A stretch of 64,000 bases of DNA from Maribellus luteus (GTDB taxonomy: Bacteria > Bacteroidota > Bacteroidia > Bacteroidales > Prolixibacteraceae), in the NCBI RefSeq assembly GCF_003576475.1, contig NZ_QWGR01000002.1, forward strand, positions 619,942-683,941, given 5' to 3'. A model generated the notes under the pieces. That model ran no database searches. It worked only from the letters and a program-made list of their open reading frames with translations, and was not told where the DNA came from. A program made the position numbers and the translations under genes. Below, in pieces: positions 8,515 to 18,458 of this stretch (position 1 is its first letter; every line of letters begins with the position of its first letter).

Positions 8515-11040
8515 ATGCCATCGCAAACTTTATTGTTTGGTTCAAGGTCCCGTTTTACAACAATATTTATTTTGCTGTTGATGCTGCTTGCGAATACCGT
8601 AAGCGGACAGCAAAAAATGTTAAACGGTGTTGTTACTGACCGTTATACCGGGGACCCGATTCCTTTTGTCAATATTATCATCAAACATTCAACGATCGGG
8701 ACGACCACCGACACGCTGGGGCGTTTTAAAATTCCTTTTCCAAAGCTAACGGACACACTTGCATTTTCCGCGATCGGATACCTGGCAGTGAATAAACTGA
8801 TCCCGCGCGAGGATATGAGCTTCATGGAGATAATCATGAGCGAGGAAGTGTTTGATATTCAGGAAGTGGAAGTTAGCCCCGACGAAGGACCCATGCGGGA
8901 GTTGTTTAATCACATAATGGCACGGAAGGAGGCCAACAACCCGGATCAGTACAACAAGTTTTCGTATAAAAAATATACGCAGTGGGAGTACCAGATTAAT
9001 AATGTGGGGGAGAAATTGCGGAATTCGAGGGCCTTTCGAAACAACCCGAATCTTTTGAAAATGGGGGAGGACAGTACGCATTTTCTGCCGCTTTATTTTT
9101 CTGAACAGCTGGTTTTTAACGAGATTCAAAAGGTGCCGTCGAAAATGAAATCTACGGTGCTGGCCGACCGTACAAACGGGGTGGGGGTGCTCAACGACCT
9201 GGAGATTTCGGGCTATACAAGTGCCCTGGACATGGAAGTGAATTTTTACGACAATCATATTCCGCTTTTCACCCAGAATTTTGTGAGTCCGCTTTCCAAT
9301 AACGGCTGGTACTATTACAAGTATTTTCTGGCCGACAGCGTTTCTGTGGATGGAGTAATGCACTACCGCGTACATTTTCAGCCCCGCCGGAGAGGCGAAA
9401 ATACTTTCAAGGGACATTTCATCACCGAAAACAAATACTATTCGATTGTGGAGATTGACGGCGATCTTTCCAACACAAGCGGGATAAATTTTCTGCGGAA
9501 ACTTCACCTGAACAGTGAATACTACTTTGTAAACGATTCAACGCCTTTCTACAAGCGAAACAAAATTGACGCCTTGTTTGATTATATTCCCTTTGAAACC
9601 CGGAACCAGGATGCCAAACGCTTGTCGCTTTTTTACACGCAAATGGCCACTATCGATGAGGTGGTTATTGACCCGGCGGGCGAGATAAAATTAAATACTC
9701 CCAAGGCAAAATACGAAACCATAAAATTGCCGGAAGCGCTGGAAAGGGATTCTGCCTATTGGCGGATGAACCGGTTGGAGCCGCTTACCGAATCGCAAAT
9801 TCTTTTGGGGCAGGCGATTGATTCGATCAGCCAGATCCGACAGGTAAACACGGTGAACAACCTGGCCCGGATGTCGGTAACCAGTTATTACGATCTCGGA
9901 AAATTTGAAATTGGGCCTTTTACCAGCTTTTACAATACCAACAAGGTAGAAGGCAGCAAGCTGTTTTTTGGCGCGCGAACCAGCGAGGAAATCAGCACGC
10001 GTTTTATGGTTTGGGGCGGACTGGGATACAGCACCCGCAACGAGAAAATTTCGGGCATGCTGGGAGCAGGTTATAAATTCAAAACCATTTACCGGCAGGT
10101 TTTTAAACTATCGTACGACGATAAAATGATCCGTCACGGCGAAAACGAAAAAATTCTGTACCTGTATGAGAATGCGTTTACAGCCACCGAGAATAACCTG
10201 GTTTCGCAATTGCTGAAGAACGATCCGCTGGATGAAATGTACCGCGAACAGAAAATAGCCGCACAATACGAAAAAGAGTGGTATCCGGGTTTGATGAACA
10301 AACTGATGCTGAATTACACGCGTCACTATTCTCCCGAGTTTTATCCTTTCCTGAGGAACGGCGAACCTGTGGGCTCAGTAGCTGCTGCCGAAATCAGCCT
10401 CGACACCCGTTTTTCGCGCGAGGAAAAGGTAGTGGATAAAGGGTTTTTGCGGCTGTACATGGGCTCCGATTTTCCGATCATTCATTTTACGGTTGCTGCA
10501 GGGCAGGCTTATTACAACAACGAACGTTCGTATTATGGCCGGGTAGCTTCTACCATTGCGCAGGAAGTGTACATGGGAATGGCGCGTTTCGACTATGCGC
10601 TGGAAGCCGGTGCGTGGCTGGGTAAATTACCTTACACGATGCTGGATATTCCGCGGGGAAACGAAACCTACGGCTTGTACAGCTACGACTTTAACCTGAT
10701 GAACTACCTCGAGTTTGTACACGATAAATATTTTCATGCCTACATGGAATACCACTTAAACGGGTTCTTTTTCCGGCGGGTGCCGATACTGAAAAGAGCC
10801 AATTTCAGGGAGGTGTTTTCAGCCAAACTGCTGGTGGGCTCGGTCAGCGATAAACACCAGCAAATAGTTAGTTTTCCGGTGCCGGTGCACGACATGGAAA
10901 AACCCTACATTGAGTTGGGGGCCGGAGTCGAAAATATTTTAAGCATGGCCCGCATCGAAGCCTTGTGGCGTGTACAGCCAAAGTCGGTGATAGGAGCGCC
11001 GCAGTTCGGAATCCGTGCCCGTTTCGAAATTGTCCTCTGA
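8515..11040 (+). CDS. DUF5686 outer-membrane protein with CarboxypepD_reg-like domain
   Basis: 841 residues: signal peptide (about 1-31, ending TVSG-QQ), a carboxypeptidase-D-like beta-sandwich (about 36-115, with NGVVTDRYTGDPIPFVNIIIK and TTTDTLGRFKI), and the long DUF5686 region predicted to end in an outer-membrane barrel (final residue pattern FGIRARFEIVL). Its N-terminus resembles the plug-side extension of TonB-dependent receptors, but no TonB box or plug was seen. Function in the family is unknown; envelope location is well supported. It converges with the AsmA-like gene, leaving only 15 bp between them. Confidence 0.85.
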   Translation: MPSQTLLFGSRSRFTTIFILLLMLLANTVSGQQKMLNGVVTDRYTGDPIPFVNIIIKHSTIGTTTDTLGRFKIPFPKLTDTLAFSAIGYLAVNKLIPREDMSFMEIIMSEEVFDIQEVEVSPDEGPMRELFNHIMARKEANNPDQYNKFSYKKYTQWEYQINNVGEKLRNSRAFRNNPNLLKMGEDSTHFLPLYFSEQLVFNEIQKVPSKMKSTVLADRTNGVGVLNDLEISGYTSALDMEVNFYDNHIPLFTQNFVSPLSNNGWYYYKYFLADSVSVDGVMHYRVHFQPRRRGENTFKGHFITENKYYSIVEIDGDLSNTSGINFLRKLHLNSEYYFVNDSTPFYKRNKIDALFDYIPFETRNQDAKRLSLFYTQMATIDEVVIDPAGEIKLNTPKAKYETIKLPEALERDSAYWRMNRLEPLTESQILLGQAIDSISQIRQVNTVNNLARMSVTSYYDLGKFEIGPFTSFYNTNKVEGSKLFFGARTSEEISTRFMVWGGLGYSTRNEKISGMLGAGYKFKTIYRQVFKLSYDDKMIRHGENEKILYLYENAFTATENNLVSQLLKNDPLDEMYREQKIAAQYEKEWYPGLMNKLMLNYTRHYSPEFYPFLRNGEPVGSVAAAEISLDTRFSREEKVVDKGFLRLYMGSDFPIIHFTVAAGQAYYNNERSYYGRVASTIAQEVYMGMARFDYALEAGAWLGKLPYTMLDIPRGNETYGLYSYDFNLMNYLEFVHDKYFHAYMEYHLNGFFFRRVPILKRANFREVFSAKLLVGSVSDKHQQIVSFPVPVHDMEKPYIELGAGVENILSMARIEALWRVQPKSVIGAPQFGIRARFEIVL

Positions 11041-11055
11041 TCGTTTCTGCTTGTC

Positions 11056-13248
11056 TTAGTTTCCGGTGCCGGAGGGCTCGGTATCTTCGCGTAACAGATA
11101 TTTTATCAGAAACCTTGGCCGGCTACCAATGTTGAGAACTTCGTCTGCGGCGTATGGCAACACCCGAACAGAAGTTGAATCATTCTCAGAGGTCAGGTAA
11201 TCTTTCACCAGTTGTATACGCATACTTTCCCGCGCCAGAACAACACTGTCCACTTTTTCTTTGGGTGCCAGTAACTGCTCATAATCCTGTATCAGCAAAG
11301 AATCCATCCCGCTTTTTTCTTTCAGATAGGCTTCGTATTCCTTGCGGTTGGAATTGGGCGTTTTTTGACGTTCCTGCTGGTAGTTTTGGTGAACGATTTC
11401 CTTTGCAGCATCCACTCTTTCCAGTTTACGGTCGTTCAGGTATTGCATGTCGATCTGCATGTCCGGTTTCATTTTCTCCAGTTTCAGCAGCAAGTCAATA
11501 CCGCGACCTTGCTTTCCGGTAAGCGAAGTGTCGTCGTAACCAAATGTGATTTCTTCCAGTTCGTCGGGTTGTGCCCCCAGCAGATTCCCCAACGCTTTAA
11601 AAGGTGAGGCAACAATCTTTACGGTAAACTGCTTCAGGGTGGTCCATACAATTCGCCCGATGCGGGTTCTTGGATCGGATAAATCGCCGGTTACCGGAAT
11701 GTCGAGTTTCACATCGCCGTTAATGTCTTTCAGAATAAACAAAGCCAGTTTTAGCGGAATGTCGTACAATCCCCCGTTTTTTCTTCCCAGCTCCACATCG
11801 CGGATGATCAGGTTGTTTTTGCTGTTGAGCTGGCGCTTGTCGATCGTTGTTTTGCATACATAGTACATGTCGCCAAACAATATGGGCAGCCCGGTGTAAT
11901 GCTTGGAGTAGATGTTGATATCCGGTAACTGAAAGTCGGACAAAACATATTCCAGGTCGATTTTTGAAAGCGGGTCGTACGGATTCACTCCGATCCTGGC
12001 TTCCAGTTTGCCGCGCTTGTTCAGCAGCATGTTGGCATTTAATGTGAGCCAGTCGGTATCAAGCGACAGGTTTTCGGTATTTACTTCGATTTTGGAAAGT
12101 TCGTAGTTAAACTCTTCCCGGAAACGTTTGTCGCTAAAGTCGATCCACCCGTTATTTACCTGCAGGCTGTCAATAAGAAATGCATATACAGTGGCTTCTT
12201 CCTCGTCTTCAGTAATTTCATCTTCAGTTGATTCTACCAGCAGCTTTTCAAAATTGAACAGCGAATCAGCGAGTTCCAGGTACATGTAGGGTTGGTCGAA
12301 TGTAACCTTGCCTATTTCAGCCTGGTATTTTAAGGGTTTCATTTCTTTTAAGTGAGCTTTTGCTTCAGCAACTCCCAGTACTTTTTTCCCGTCGCTGTCG
12401 GTGATGGAAACGCTGTCGATCCGGGCATCTCCCGATAAAAGGAATTCGGAGAGGTCTTCCTGCGATCCGCTGAAACGGATGTCGGCCGTAAGCGTTCCGT
12501 CGATCGAATTAAAATGCATTTGTTGCTGAATGTAGGGTAGCATTATTTCCAGATCCACAGCGGTGAGGCTGGCTTCGCCGGTATAGGCACCGGTTTCAAT
12601 ATTGTAATCAAAGCTACTGCTGAAACTGCCGCCCGTTCCGAGGTCGAAGGCAATGTCGGCCTTGCTGTCCCGTTCGCCTCCCCAATACAGATGAGGGATC
12701 AGAAACGTAATGTCTTTAACGGTTATGGTGTTTTGGATGCTTTGGTCGGTGTAACTTAAACGGCCCCGGTCGATCTCCAGGTTGTTCAGATCGAAACTGT
12801 AGGGAGATGATTCCGTTTCTGCGGCAAGCGTATCTTCGGATGAGTAGAAGGCAAGCAGGTCATCGAAATTGAATAAGGTATCCTGCTGGGTGATTCGTGC
12901 ATCGAGGTTGACCGCTTTGAACTGCTGAACAAAGATTTCCTTTTTAAAGAGGCGAAGCGGTTTCAGGTCAACCACCAGGGTGTCGAGTGCCACAAAAATA
13001 TCCTGATCGTTGGATTCAAACATTTTTGCATTGCTCAGCTGTACGCGTGATGTAAAATAGTTGATGTTGATTTTTTCAATCGAAAGCCTGCGTCCGGTAA
13101 GCTCTTTGCCGTGTTTATTCAGGTAATTTCGTGCCAGGCCGGGCGAAAAAAGCAGGAAGGCAACGATCAGTAAAATAATAAGAACCAGTATGCCTGCAAT
13201 AATTCGCTTTCCGGTTTTTCCTTTTGGGTTGTTTTCAATGGTTTTCAT
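11056..13248 (-). CDS. DUF748/AsmA-like envelope protein
   Basis: A 730-residue protein with one N-terminal membrane anchor (RIIAGILVLIILLIVAFLLF) followed by a long beta-rich periplasmic region with AsmA/DUF748 features, for example GRRLSIEKININYFTSRVQL and LDTLVVDLKPLRLFKKEI. Members are thought to act in envelope lipid transport or outer-membrane homeostasis. The C-terminal 150 residues are charged and helical. The start codon is set 14 codons inside the longest reading because a -7-like element TAACTTTA sits right at the upstream ATG, which would therefore not be transcribed with a usable leader. Confidence 0.8.
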   Translation of the reverse strand: MKTIENNPKGKTGKRIIAGILVLIILLIVAFLLFSPGLARNYLNKHGKELTGRRLSIEKININYFTSRVQLSNAKMFESNDQDIFVALDTLVVDLKPLRLFKKEIFVQQFKAVNLDARITQQDTLFNFDDLLAFYSSEDTLAAETESSPYSFDLNNLEIDRGRLSYTDQSIQNTITVKDITFLIPHLYWGGERDSKADIAFDLGTGGSFSSSFDYNIETGAYTGEASLTAVDLEIMLPYIQQQMHFNSIDGTLTADIRFSGSQEDLSEFLLSGDARIDSVSITDSDGKKVLGVAEAKAHLKEMKPLKYQAEIGKVTFDQPYMYLELADSLFNFEKLLVESTEDEITEDEEEATVYAFLIDSLQVNNGWIDFSDKRFREEFNYELSKIEVNTENLSLDTDWLTLNANMLLNKRGKLEARIGVNPYDPLSKIDLEYVLSDFQLPDINIYSKHYTGLPILFGDMYYVCKTTIDKRQLNSKNNLIIRDVELGRKNGGLYDIPLKLALFILKDINGDVKLDIPVTGDLSDPRTRIGRIVWTTLKQFTVKIVASPFKALGNLLGAQPDELEEITFGYDDTSLTGKQGRGIDLLLKLEKMKPDMQIDMQYLNDRKLERVDAAKEIVHQNYQQERQKTPNSNRKEYEAYLKEKSGMDSLLIQDYEQLLAPKEKVDSVVLARESMRIQLVKDYLTSENDSTSVRVLPYAADEVLNIGSRPRFLIKYLLREDTEPSGTGN

Positions 13249-13290
13249 GTACGTGAACTTGTTCTTGTTTTCTGATATTCTAACCGGCAT

Positions 13291-13298
13291 TAAAGTTA
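13291..13298 (-). promoter_or_regulatory. -7-like promoter element for AsmA-like gene
   Basis: Read on the minus strand this is TAACTTTA, one base from TAnnTTTG. It directly precedes the ATG at 13290 and so argues for the internal start at 13248. Confidence 0.35.
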
Positions 13299-13463
13299 GC
13301 GAAATTCAATGCGGGTAAAAGTGAAACGACCCAATTCGAATCGTTTGTATTTAAATTGTAAAAAACAGAAGAATTTATTCTGATTGCCGGGAGTTTGTTC
13401 CAATCCGGGCAACCCGAATTTCCACACCTGGCAAGGGAAATAGGCAGTGAGTATTCTAAATTT

Positions 13464-14672
13464 TTACTCCGAACGTAAAGGAATGTGGATGTTAAAGGTG
13501 CTTCCGTCGGTTTTTTGCCCCACTGCATCTACCGAGCAGGCGGCATACAACACAAGCGGGTGCCCCGATTCGTCGATTAGCAGTTGCGGGCGCTCGAGGT
13601 TGCTTACTTTCAGCGTATCACCACCGGCGAGTATCACCTGTTTTTTCATGAAAAACGAATGTGCGGGTTTGGTCCAGGCAAGGCCGTCTTCCGATTCCAG
13701 GATCGCCAGCCCGGGTTTGCCCGAAGTAATCCGGCCGGTGAAGTCTTTCAGTACCGAATAAAATTTTTTGTTTTGGGAGTGGTACCACACAAAGGGATCT
13801 TCGCCGTTGGCCAGTGTTCCGTCATCGTTTCTCACATCAAACACAAATGCATCGGTGGCGGTAAAAGGACCCGTTGGCGAGTCGCTGATGGCAACGCCGT
13901 GCACGCCTTTCCAGTGTGGCTCGTATAAATTGCCTTTGAAATAAAGCAGGTATTTTCCATCCGAGGGGCGTTGCACAACCGAGGGGTTCACTGCAATAAT
14001 ATTGTCGGGTTTGGCTTCCGTTCCTTCCGGCGACGGGTTTACAATGTTGTCGGGTTTTACCCGCGTACGGGGCGAAAGAAGCGGTTGGTCGGAGCGGGTG
14101 AAATTCCCGCTCAGAAGGTCGTCAAACGAAGCAAATTCAATGACTCCGATGCACTGGCTTTGCTGAACGCGGTTCCGCAGGTTTACATGCTCGCCGGGAG
14201 ATCCCGGTGCTTGCGGTCCCGGATCTTTTCCGCTAACATAATAGAGGTAGTATTTGCTGTTGAATTTTTGGAGGTGCGGGTTATGCGCCATTTGCGCGTC
14301 CCAGGCACTGGAGTCGCCTTCGGCTGCGCGTCCCTGTAAAACAATCTTTTGGAATTTAAAATCGCGGTCGGGATAATCCGATACCGCATAGGCAATTTTC
14401 GAATACAAAACCCACGAATCGCTGAACGGAGGAATACTGTCGCCACATTCCCAGGTCGAGTACAGCATGTGGTAGCGGCCATCGTCTCCTTTTACCACGC
14501 TGGCTCCCCAGATAAAACGATCGGGGTCGTTCAGCACCGAAGGCCCTTCCAGGATGTTGCCTTTCAATTCGGCATCAACGGGCAATGCAGCAATGGTAAA
14601 GTTATCTTGTTTCGGGTTGGTGCACGATGAAAAGGCGATTAATAACAACGCCAGCCAAAGCAGTTTATTCAT
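13464..14672 (-). CDS. Lipoprotein with five-bladed beta-propeller glycosidase fold (GH43/GH117-like)
   Basis: 402 residues with a lipobox (LLIAFSSC, Cys at about 17) and repeated propeller blades: DPDRFIWGASVVKGDDGRYHMLYSTW, DAQMAHNPHLQKFNSKYYLYYVSG, AVNPSVVQRPSDGKYLLYFKG and GEDPFVWYHSQNKKFYSVLKDF. The aspartates and glutamate in DGRYHM, NGEDPF and LERPQL fit catalytic positions of clan GH-F or GH117-like enzymes, but the exact family is uncertain. A linker repeats KPDNI twice within about 20 residues. It is a monocistronic, outer-membrane-anchored glycan enzyme by inference. Confidence 0.7.
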   Translation of the reverse strand: MNKLLWLALLLIAFSSCTNPKQDNFTIAALPVDAELKGNILEGPSVLNDPDRFIWGASVVKGDDGRYHMLYSTWECGDSIPPFSDSWVLYSKIAYAVSDYPDRDFKFQKIVLQGRAAEGDSSAWDAQMAHNPHLQKFNSKYYLYYVSGKDPGPQAPGSPGEHVNLRNRVQQSQCIGVIEFASFDDLLSGNFTRSDQPLLSPRTRVKPDNIVNPSPEGTEAKPDNIIAVNPSVVQRPSDGKYLLYFKGNLYEPHWKGVHGVAISDSPTGPFTATDAFVFDVRNDDGTLANGEDPFVWYHSQNKKFYSVLKDFTGRITSGKPGLAILESEDGLAWTKPAHSFFMKKQVILAGGDTLKVSNLERPQLLIDESGHPLVLYAACSVDAVGQKTDGSTFNIHIPLRSE

Positions 14673-14726
14673 GACGGTCTCGATTTTTCCGCAAGATACT
14701 TATTCCATCGCAACCAGAGAAACCGG

Positions 14727-16685
14727 TTATTCCGGTGTCAACTCGATTTTCTGAACGTTTTTGGCAATTTCAATGCGGTTGATCAGCGAGTCAATAACGG
14801 TTTCATACAGCTGGTCGCCCAAAACCAGGTCTTCAATTCCGTCATCGATGTTGGGGTTGTCGTTCACTTCCACCACGTACACTTTTCCGCCGATCATTTT
14901 CAGGTCCACGCCGTAAAGTCCGTCGCCGATCAGTGCCGCAGCTTTTAGTGCGGTTTTCAGAACAATTTCCGGAACATCAGCGATGCTGAGTGTTTCGGCG
15001 TCGCCGGCCTGGTCTTTTTCCATTACTTTCCAGTTGTAGATCTGCCAGTGGTTTTCCGACATGTAGTATTTACAGGCAAACAGCGGTTTGTTGTCAAGGA
15101 TTCCGATTCGCCAGTCAAATTCCGAGTACAGGAATTCCTGGCACACCACCATGTCAGAGCGTTTGAAAAGTTTATCGAGCGCTTTCATGGCATCTTCCTC
15201 GTTTTCCACCTTGAACACACCCAGCGAGAAGGCGCTGTCGGGTTGTTTTAGTACCAACGGAAAGCTCATGGTTTCGAGCTGTTTCCGGGTAAAAAGGTTC
15301 TTGGTAAAGACCGTGGTCTGCGGCGTCGGAATTTTATGCTTTCTGAATATCTCGTTTTGGTAGATCTTGTTCGAGCACTTCAGTATCGACCACGGGTCGT
15401 CAATCACCACCAGGCCTTCGGCATAGGCAATGCGCGAAAATTCGTAGGTGTAGTCGTTCACGTTGGTGGTTTCCCGGATAAAAAGGGCGTCAAACTCGTT
15501 GATCTTGTCGATGTCTTTTTTGGTGATAAACTCAACGTACATACCTTTCCGGTTGGCAATGGTCTTAAATTTCTGCAACGCCACTTCCGACGACGGCGGC
15601 GTTTCTTCGTCGGGTTTTACAAGGATGGCGATGTCGTATTTAAAGTTGGTCAGCTTGGGTTTGGTAAAGCGTTTTTTGCTGAAATACTTCTGTGCAAATT
15701 CATACATGTGATTCAGCTCTTTGTCGCTTAGCTTGGGCAAGGTAAGCACCTGTATGTCTTTGATCAGCCACTTGTCGTGTTTGATAAAATCGACACGGAA
15801 CAAAGGAGCTTCAAAAAGCTGGTAGAGTTTCATAGCCAGCGACTTAAAGCCGCGGGTACTGGTTTGCCCAAAAAATACCTTGAGCGAAAAGCTGTTGGTT
15901 TTTTCTTTGTTCAGCGCCCGGTTTATCTCTTCTTCAATATCAAAAGCCGCCGAATGTACCACGTTCAGCAGCCTGAAATCGCGGATTGTTGCTGTGCTGG
16001 GGATTACGCGTTGCCCCCGTGCCGAAGCCAGCAGCGAAACATAGTAGCCGTAGCTTTGGTATTTGTACGAACTACACAGGTTGAAGATCCTGAATTCGGT
16101 ACTGTTCTGGTAAACCGGGTTGCTGATGTATTCTTTTACTGTAATGATCTTTGCTTCCACCTCCATGAACGACCACTTGTAGGGCTGGTTTATCACAATA
16201 ACATTGGTGGTTTTGTTCGTCGGCGAATACACGTTGGTGGTGCATTCCATTTTTACGGCATCTTCGCCTTCGGAGTAATAGTCGGTTTTTCCCGAAACAA
16301 TTTTGAAGCCGCGGGCCTGGTACCAGGCAATCAGTTGTTTGTTTTTGGAACTGGCTTCGAGCAGAATTTTTTCGTATTGATTCCGGTTGGCCAGCTCAAA
16401 AACATGTTTCAACAGGAGGTCGCCATAGCCTTTGCCCTGAAGTTCAGGTAAAATCGCAATCGAATAAATGCGGATCGAGCGCTGGTATTTAAACAAAGTG
16501 ATGGAGCCGATCGCGTCTTTTCTGCCGTTTCGGGCTTCAACGATCAATACTTCCTGAAATTCGCTTACTATGCTGTGGCGGATGTTTTTTCTTGAATTTT
16601 GCTGAAAGGGAGAAAAACATAACTTTTCCAGCTTAACGAGGAAATCAAGGTCCTCAATGGTCGATTTTCTGATGCTTACGTTCAT
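14727..16685 (-). CDS. GNAT acetyltransferase fused to RimK-like ATP-grasp ligase
   Basis: 652 residues with three parts. An N-terminal GNAT domain covers about 1-150; the acetyl-CoA loop is LQGKGYGD. The middle, about 165-310, looks like the RLAN domain found before RimK-like ligases. A C-terminal ATP-grasp domain covers about 370-640, with FPLVLKQPDSAFSLGVFKV for ATP binding and VYVVEVNDNPNIDDG for metal binding. RimK-type enzymes add amino acids to a carboxyl group of a protein or small peptide. The fusion suggests a two-step peptide modification (ligation plus acetylation). The substrate is unknown, and no peptide precursor or peptidase gene is adjacent. Confidence 0.8.
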   Translation of the reverse strand: MNVSIRKSTIEDLDFLVKLEKLCFSPFQQNSRKNIRHSIVSEFQEVLIVEARNGRKDAIGSITLFKYQRSIRIYSIAILPELQGKGYGDLLLKHVFELANRNQYEKILLEASSKNKQLIAWYQARGFKIVSGKTDYYSEGEDAVKMECTTNVYSPTNKTTNVIVINQPYKWSFMEVEAKIITVKEYISNPVYQNSTEFRIFNLCSSYKYQSYGYYVSLLASARGQRVIPSTATIRDFRLLNVVHSAAFDIEEEINRALNKEKTNSFSLKVFFGQTSTRGFKSLAMKLYQLFEAPLFRVDFIKHDKWLIKDIQVLTLPKLSDKELNHMYEFAQKYFSKKRFTKPKLTNFKYDIAILVKPDEETPPSSEVALQKFKTIANRKGMYVEFITKKDIDKINEFDALFIRETTNVNDYTYEFSRIAYAEGLVVIDDPWSILKCSNKIYQNEIFRKHKIPTPQTTVFTKNLFTRKQLETMSFPLVLKQPDSAFSLGVFKVENEEDAMKALDKLFKRSDMVVCQEFLYSEFDWRIGILDNKPLFACKYYMSENHWQIYNWKVMEKDQAGDAETLSIADVPEIVLKTALKAAALIGDGLYGVDLKMIGGKVYVVEVNDNPNIDDGIEDLVLGDQLYETVIDSLINRIEIAKNVQKIELTPE

Positions 16686-17153
16686 GATTTTATATACTCA
16701 CAGGCAAACAGCGGGTTAACTGTTGCTTGATAAACAACCATTTATTTTTGTTCTTTATTCTGTTGGGAGAACAGTGCAAAGAGCGTATTTAATTTATTGC
16801 TAATTAAATGTTTGCGTTCTTTTCTGCTTTCTCTTTTAACGGGAGTGAATATACAGATATTTCAAATTGAATGTTCAGGAGAGGCAGAGTTCTTCAAAAA
16901 ATATTAACCTGAGCGGAACCTGCCTGTTTATAAGCATCTTTTATCGCGATTAATTAAATGTTGGTCAGTCTTCTTTCGTCCGGGATTACGGATCATCATG
17001 GAACAACTTTCTTCGCCGGACGAGATGTGGACGATTACTTTACCCGGCGCTTCCCGTCAAAAGCCGGGCAGGCGCACCGGGTTATTAATATTTGACACTT
17101 TCAGTGTCAGTTTTATCATCACCCAGAATGGGGAAAATAGATTTCCGGAGCGT
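16686..17153. other. Intergenic region with small hairpins, no gene seen
   Basis: 468 bp between the GNAT-RimK gene and the MFS gene. It holds dyads ACCCGG/CCGGGT near 17040-17082 and TGACACT-TTC-AGTGTCA at 17093-17109, plus an AAAATAGA/TCTATTTT pair near the MFS stop. These could end the MFS transcript, though none has a clear T-tract. The 13-mer TTAATTAAATGTT or a near copy occurs twice (about 16800 and 16950). No coding potential was recognised. Confidence 0.5.
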
Positions 17154-18335
17154 CTATTTTTCGGATGTTTTTTCAACTCGAACCAGGGCGAAAATAACGA
17201 TCAGCATAACGAAAGCCAGCCCGGCCCCGGTCAGGAAGGCAGCGTCGAGTCCTTTTAGAGCATAAAAAATTCCCACCAGCAAAGGGCCAAAGGTTTGCCC
17301 CGCGCGCAATACCATCGAATTCAGCGACATAAAAGCGGCACGTTCGTTCATGGCGGCGAAACCCACCATCATGTTCTGGATGGAAGGAATAATAACGCCG
17401 TGCCCCACGCCAAAAACGATCACCGAGAAGCCCAGCATCCAGTAGTTTCCGGAAATTAGCATCAGCAAAGAGGCCGCAAGGTAGGCGCTGCTGCCCAGTA
17501 CCAGTTGCCTTTTTAGTCCCAGCAGCTGGTTGATTTTTCCCAGTTGTGAGCTCATAAGCGCCGTGGTAACTGACATCAGCGACATCATCAGCCCGATGTG
17601 GTACGAATCGGCACCGAGCCGTTTTTCCATCATCAGCGGGAAATAGGTAAGGTAAGTACCGTACAAAATCAGAAAGATCATAAAATTGATGATCAGCAAC
17701 CCCCAAACGGTTCGTTGGTTGATGGTCTTCCAAACACGTCCGAAATAAGAACGCAGTCCGGCTTTGTTGTGAGGTTCCGGATTGTTTAGCCCGTTCATTA
17801 CCCAAAACCCCAGTGGAATGGCGAGCAAGGGAAGCAGGAAAATGTATTGCCACCCAAAAATGGCAATAACGCCGCCCAGCGCGGGGTAAGAGGCGGTTCC
17901 GATACTCAGTACACTGGCGTTGTAGCCCATCACCGCGGTGCGTTGTTTGCCTTCAAACAGGTCGCCTACCAGGGTTATGTTCATGCTCGACAGCGAACTG
18001 GCGCCCACACCCTGCAAAAAGCGAAGCCCCAGCAACCAGTAAAAGCCCGGGGCAAACATACAGGCCGCGCCGGCTGCACCAAACAAAAAGAGCGAGGGAA
18101 TCAGTACCTTTTTTCTGCCGTAGTGATCGGCCAGCATTCCGGTAAAAGGCGTCAGGAAAATGCCCGGCAAGGTGAAGGCGACAATCAGCAAACCCACCTG
18201 CTCGGGGCGAATGTCAAAATAGCGGATGATGTCGGGGAAAGCCGGGGTTATGCTGGCCACACCCATCATGGCGGTGAGTGTAACACCAAATATGATGTAA
18301 AGATTTTTATTTCTGAATACCGATTCGTCCTTCAT
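17154..18335 (-). CDS. MFS transporter, drug/metabolite exporter type
   Basis: 393 residues with 12 hydrophobic segments and the motif-A loop GMLADHYGRKKVL after helix 2. The family (MFS_1, resembling Bacillus and Bcr-like exporters) usually uses proton antiport to export small molecules. Substrate cannot be told from sequence. The start at 18335 (MKDESVFRNKNLY) is preferred over one 21 codons upstream because a perfect -7 box TACCTTTG lies between the two. It is read alone on the minus strand. Confidence 0.85.
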   Translation of the reverse strand: MKDESVFRNKNLYIIFGVTLTAMMGVASITPAFPDIIRYFDIRPEQVGLLIVAFTLPGIFLTPFTGMLADHYGRKKVLIPSLFLFGAAGAACMFAPGFYWLLGLRFLQGVGASSLSSMNITLVGDLFEGKQRTAVMGYNASVLSIGTASYPALGGVIAIFGWQYIFLLPLLAIPLGFWVMNGLNNPEPHNKAGLRSYFGRVWKTINQRTVWGLLIINFMIFLILYGTYLTYFPLMMEKRLGADSYHIGLMMSLMSVTTALMSSQLGKINQLLGLKRQLVLGSSAYLAASLLMLISGNYWMLGFSVIVFGVGHGVIIPSIQNMMVGFAAMNERAAFMSLNSMVLRAGQTFGPLLVGIFYALKGLDAAFLTGAGLAFVMLIVIFALVRVEKTSEK

Positions 18336-18355
18336 GTTCCCCGATTGAATACAAC

Positions 18356-18363
18356 CAAAGGTA
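18356..18363 (-). promoter_or_regulatory. -7 promoter element for MFS gene
   Basis: TACCTTTG on the minus strand, exact consensus, 20 bp before the chosen start. It decides the start codon of the MFS gene. Confidence 0.6.
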
Positions 18364-18458
18364 CATAAATTCAGAAAACGCAACGCGGGCCTTTGCAATG
18401 GTAAGTTTGCGAGAAAAGAAGTGCCGCCTGCGTTGGCAGCACCCCTTTTTTCAGGTTT

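Noticed and set aside
15777-16451. 224-residue plus-strand ORF opposite the GNAT-RimK gene
   Set aside because: Antisense shadow of a well-supported gene; no recognisable domain or start context.
17093-17109. Terminator for the MFS gene
   Set aside because: A clean 7-bp hairpin but no T-run on either strand, so it is noted only as a hairpin in the intergenic entry.
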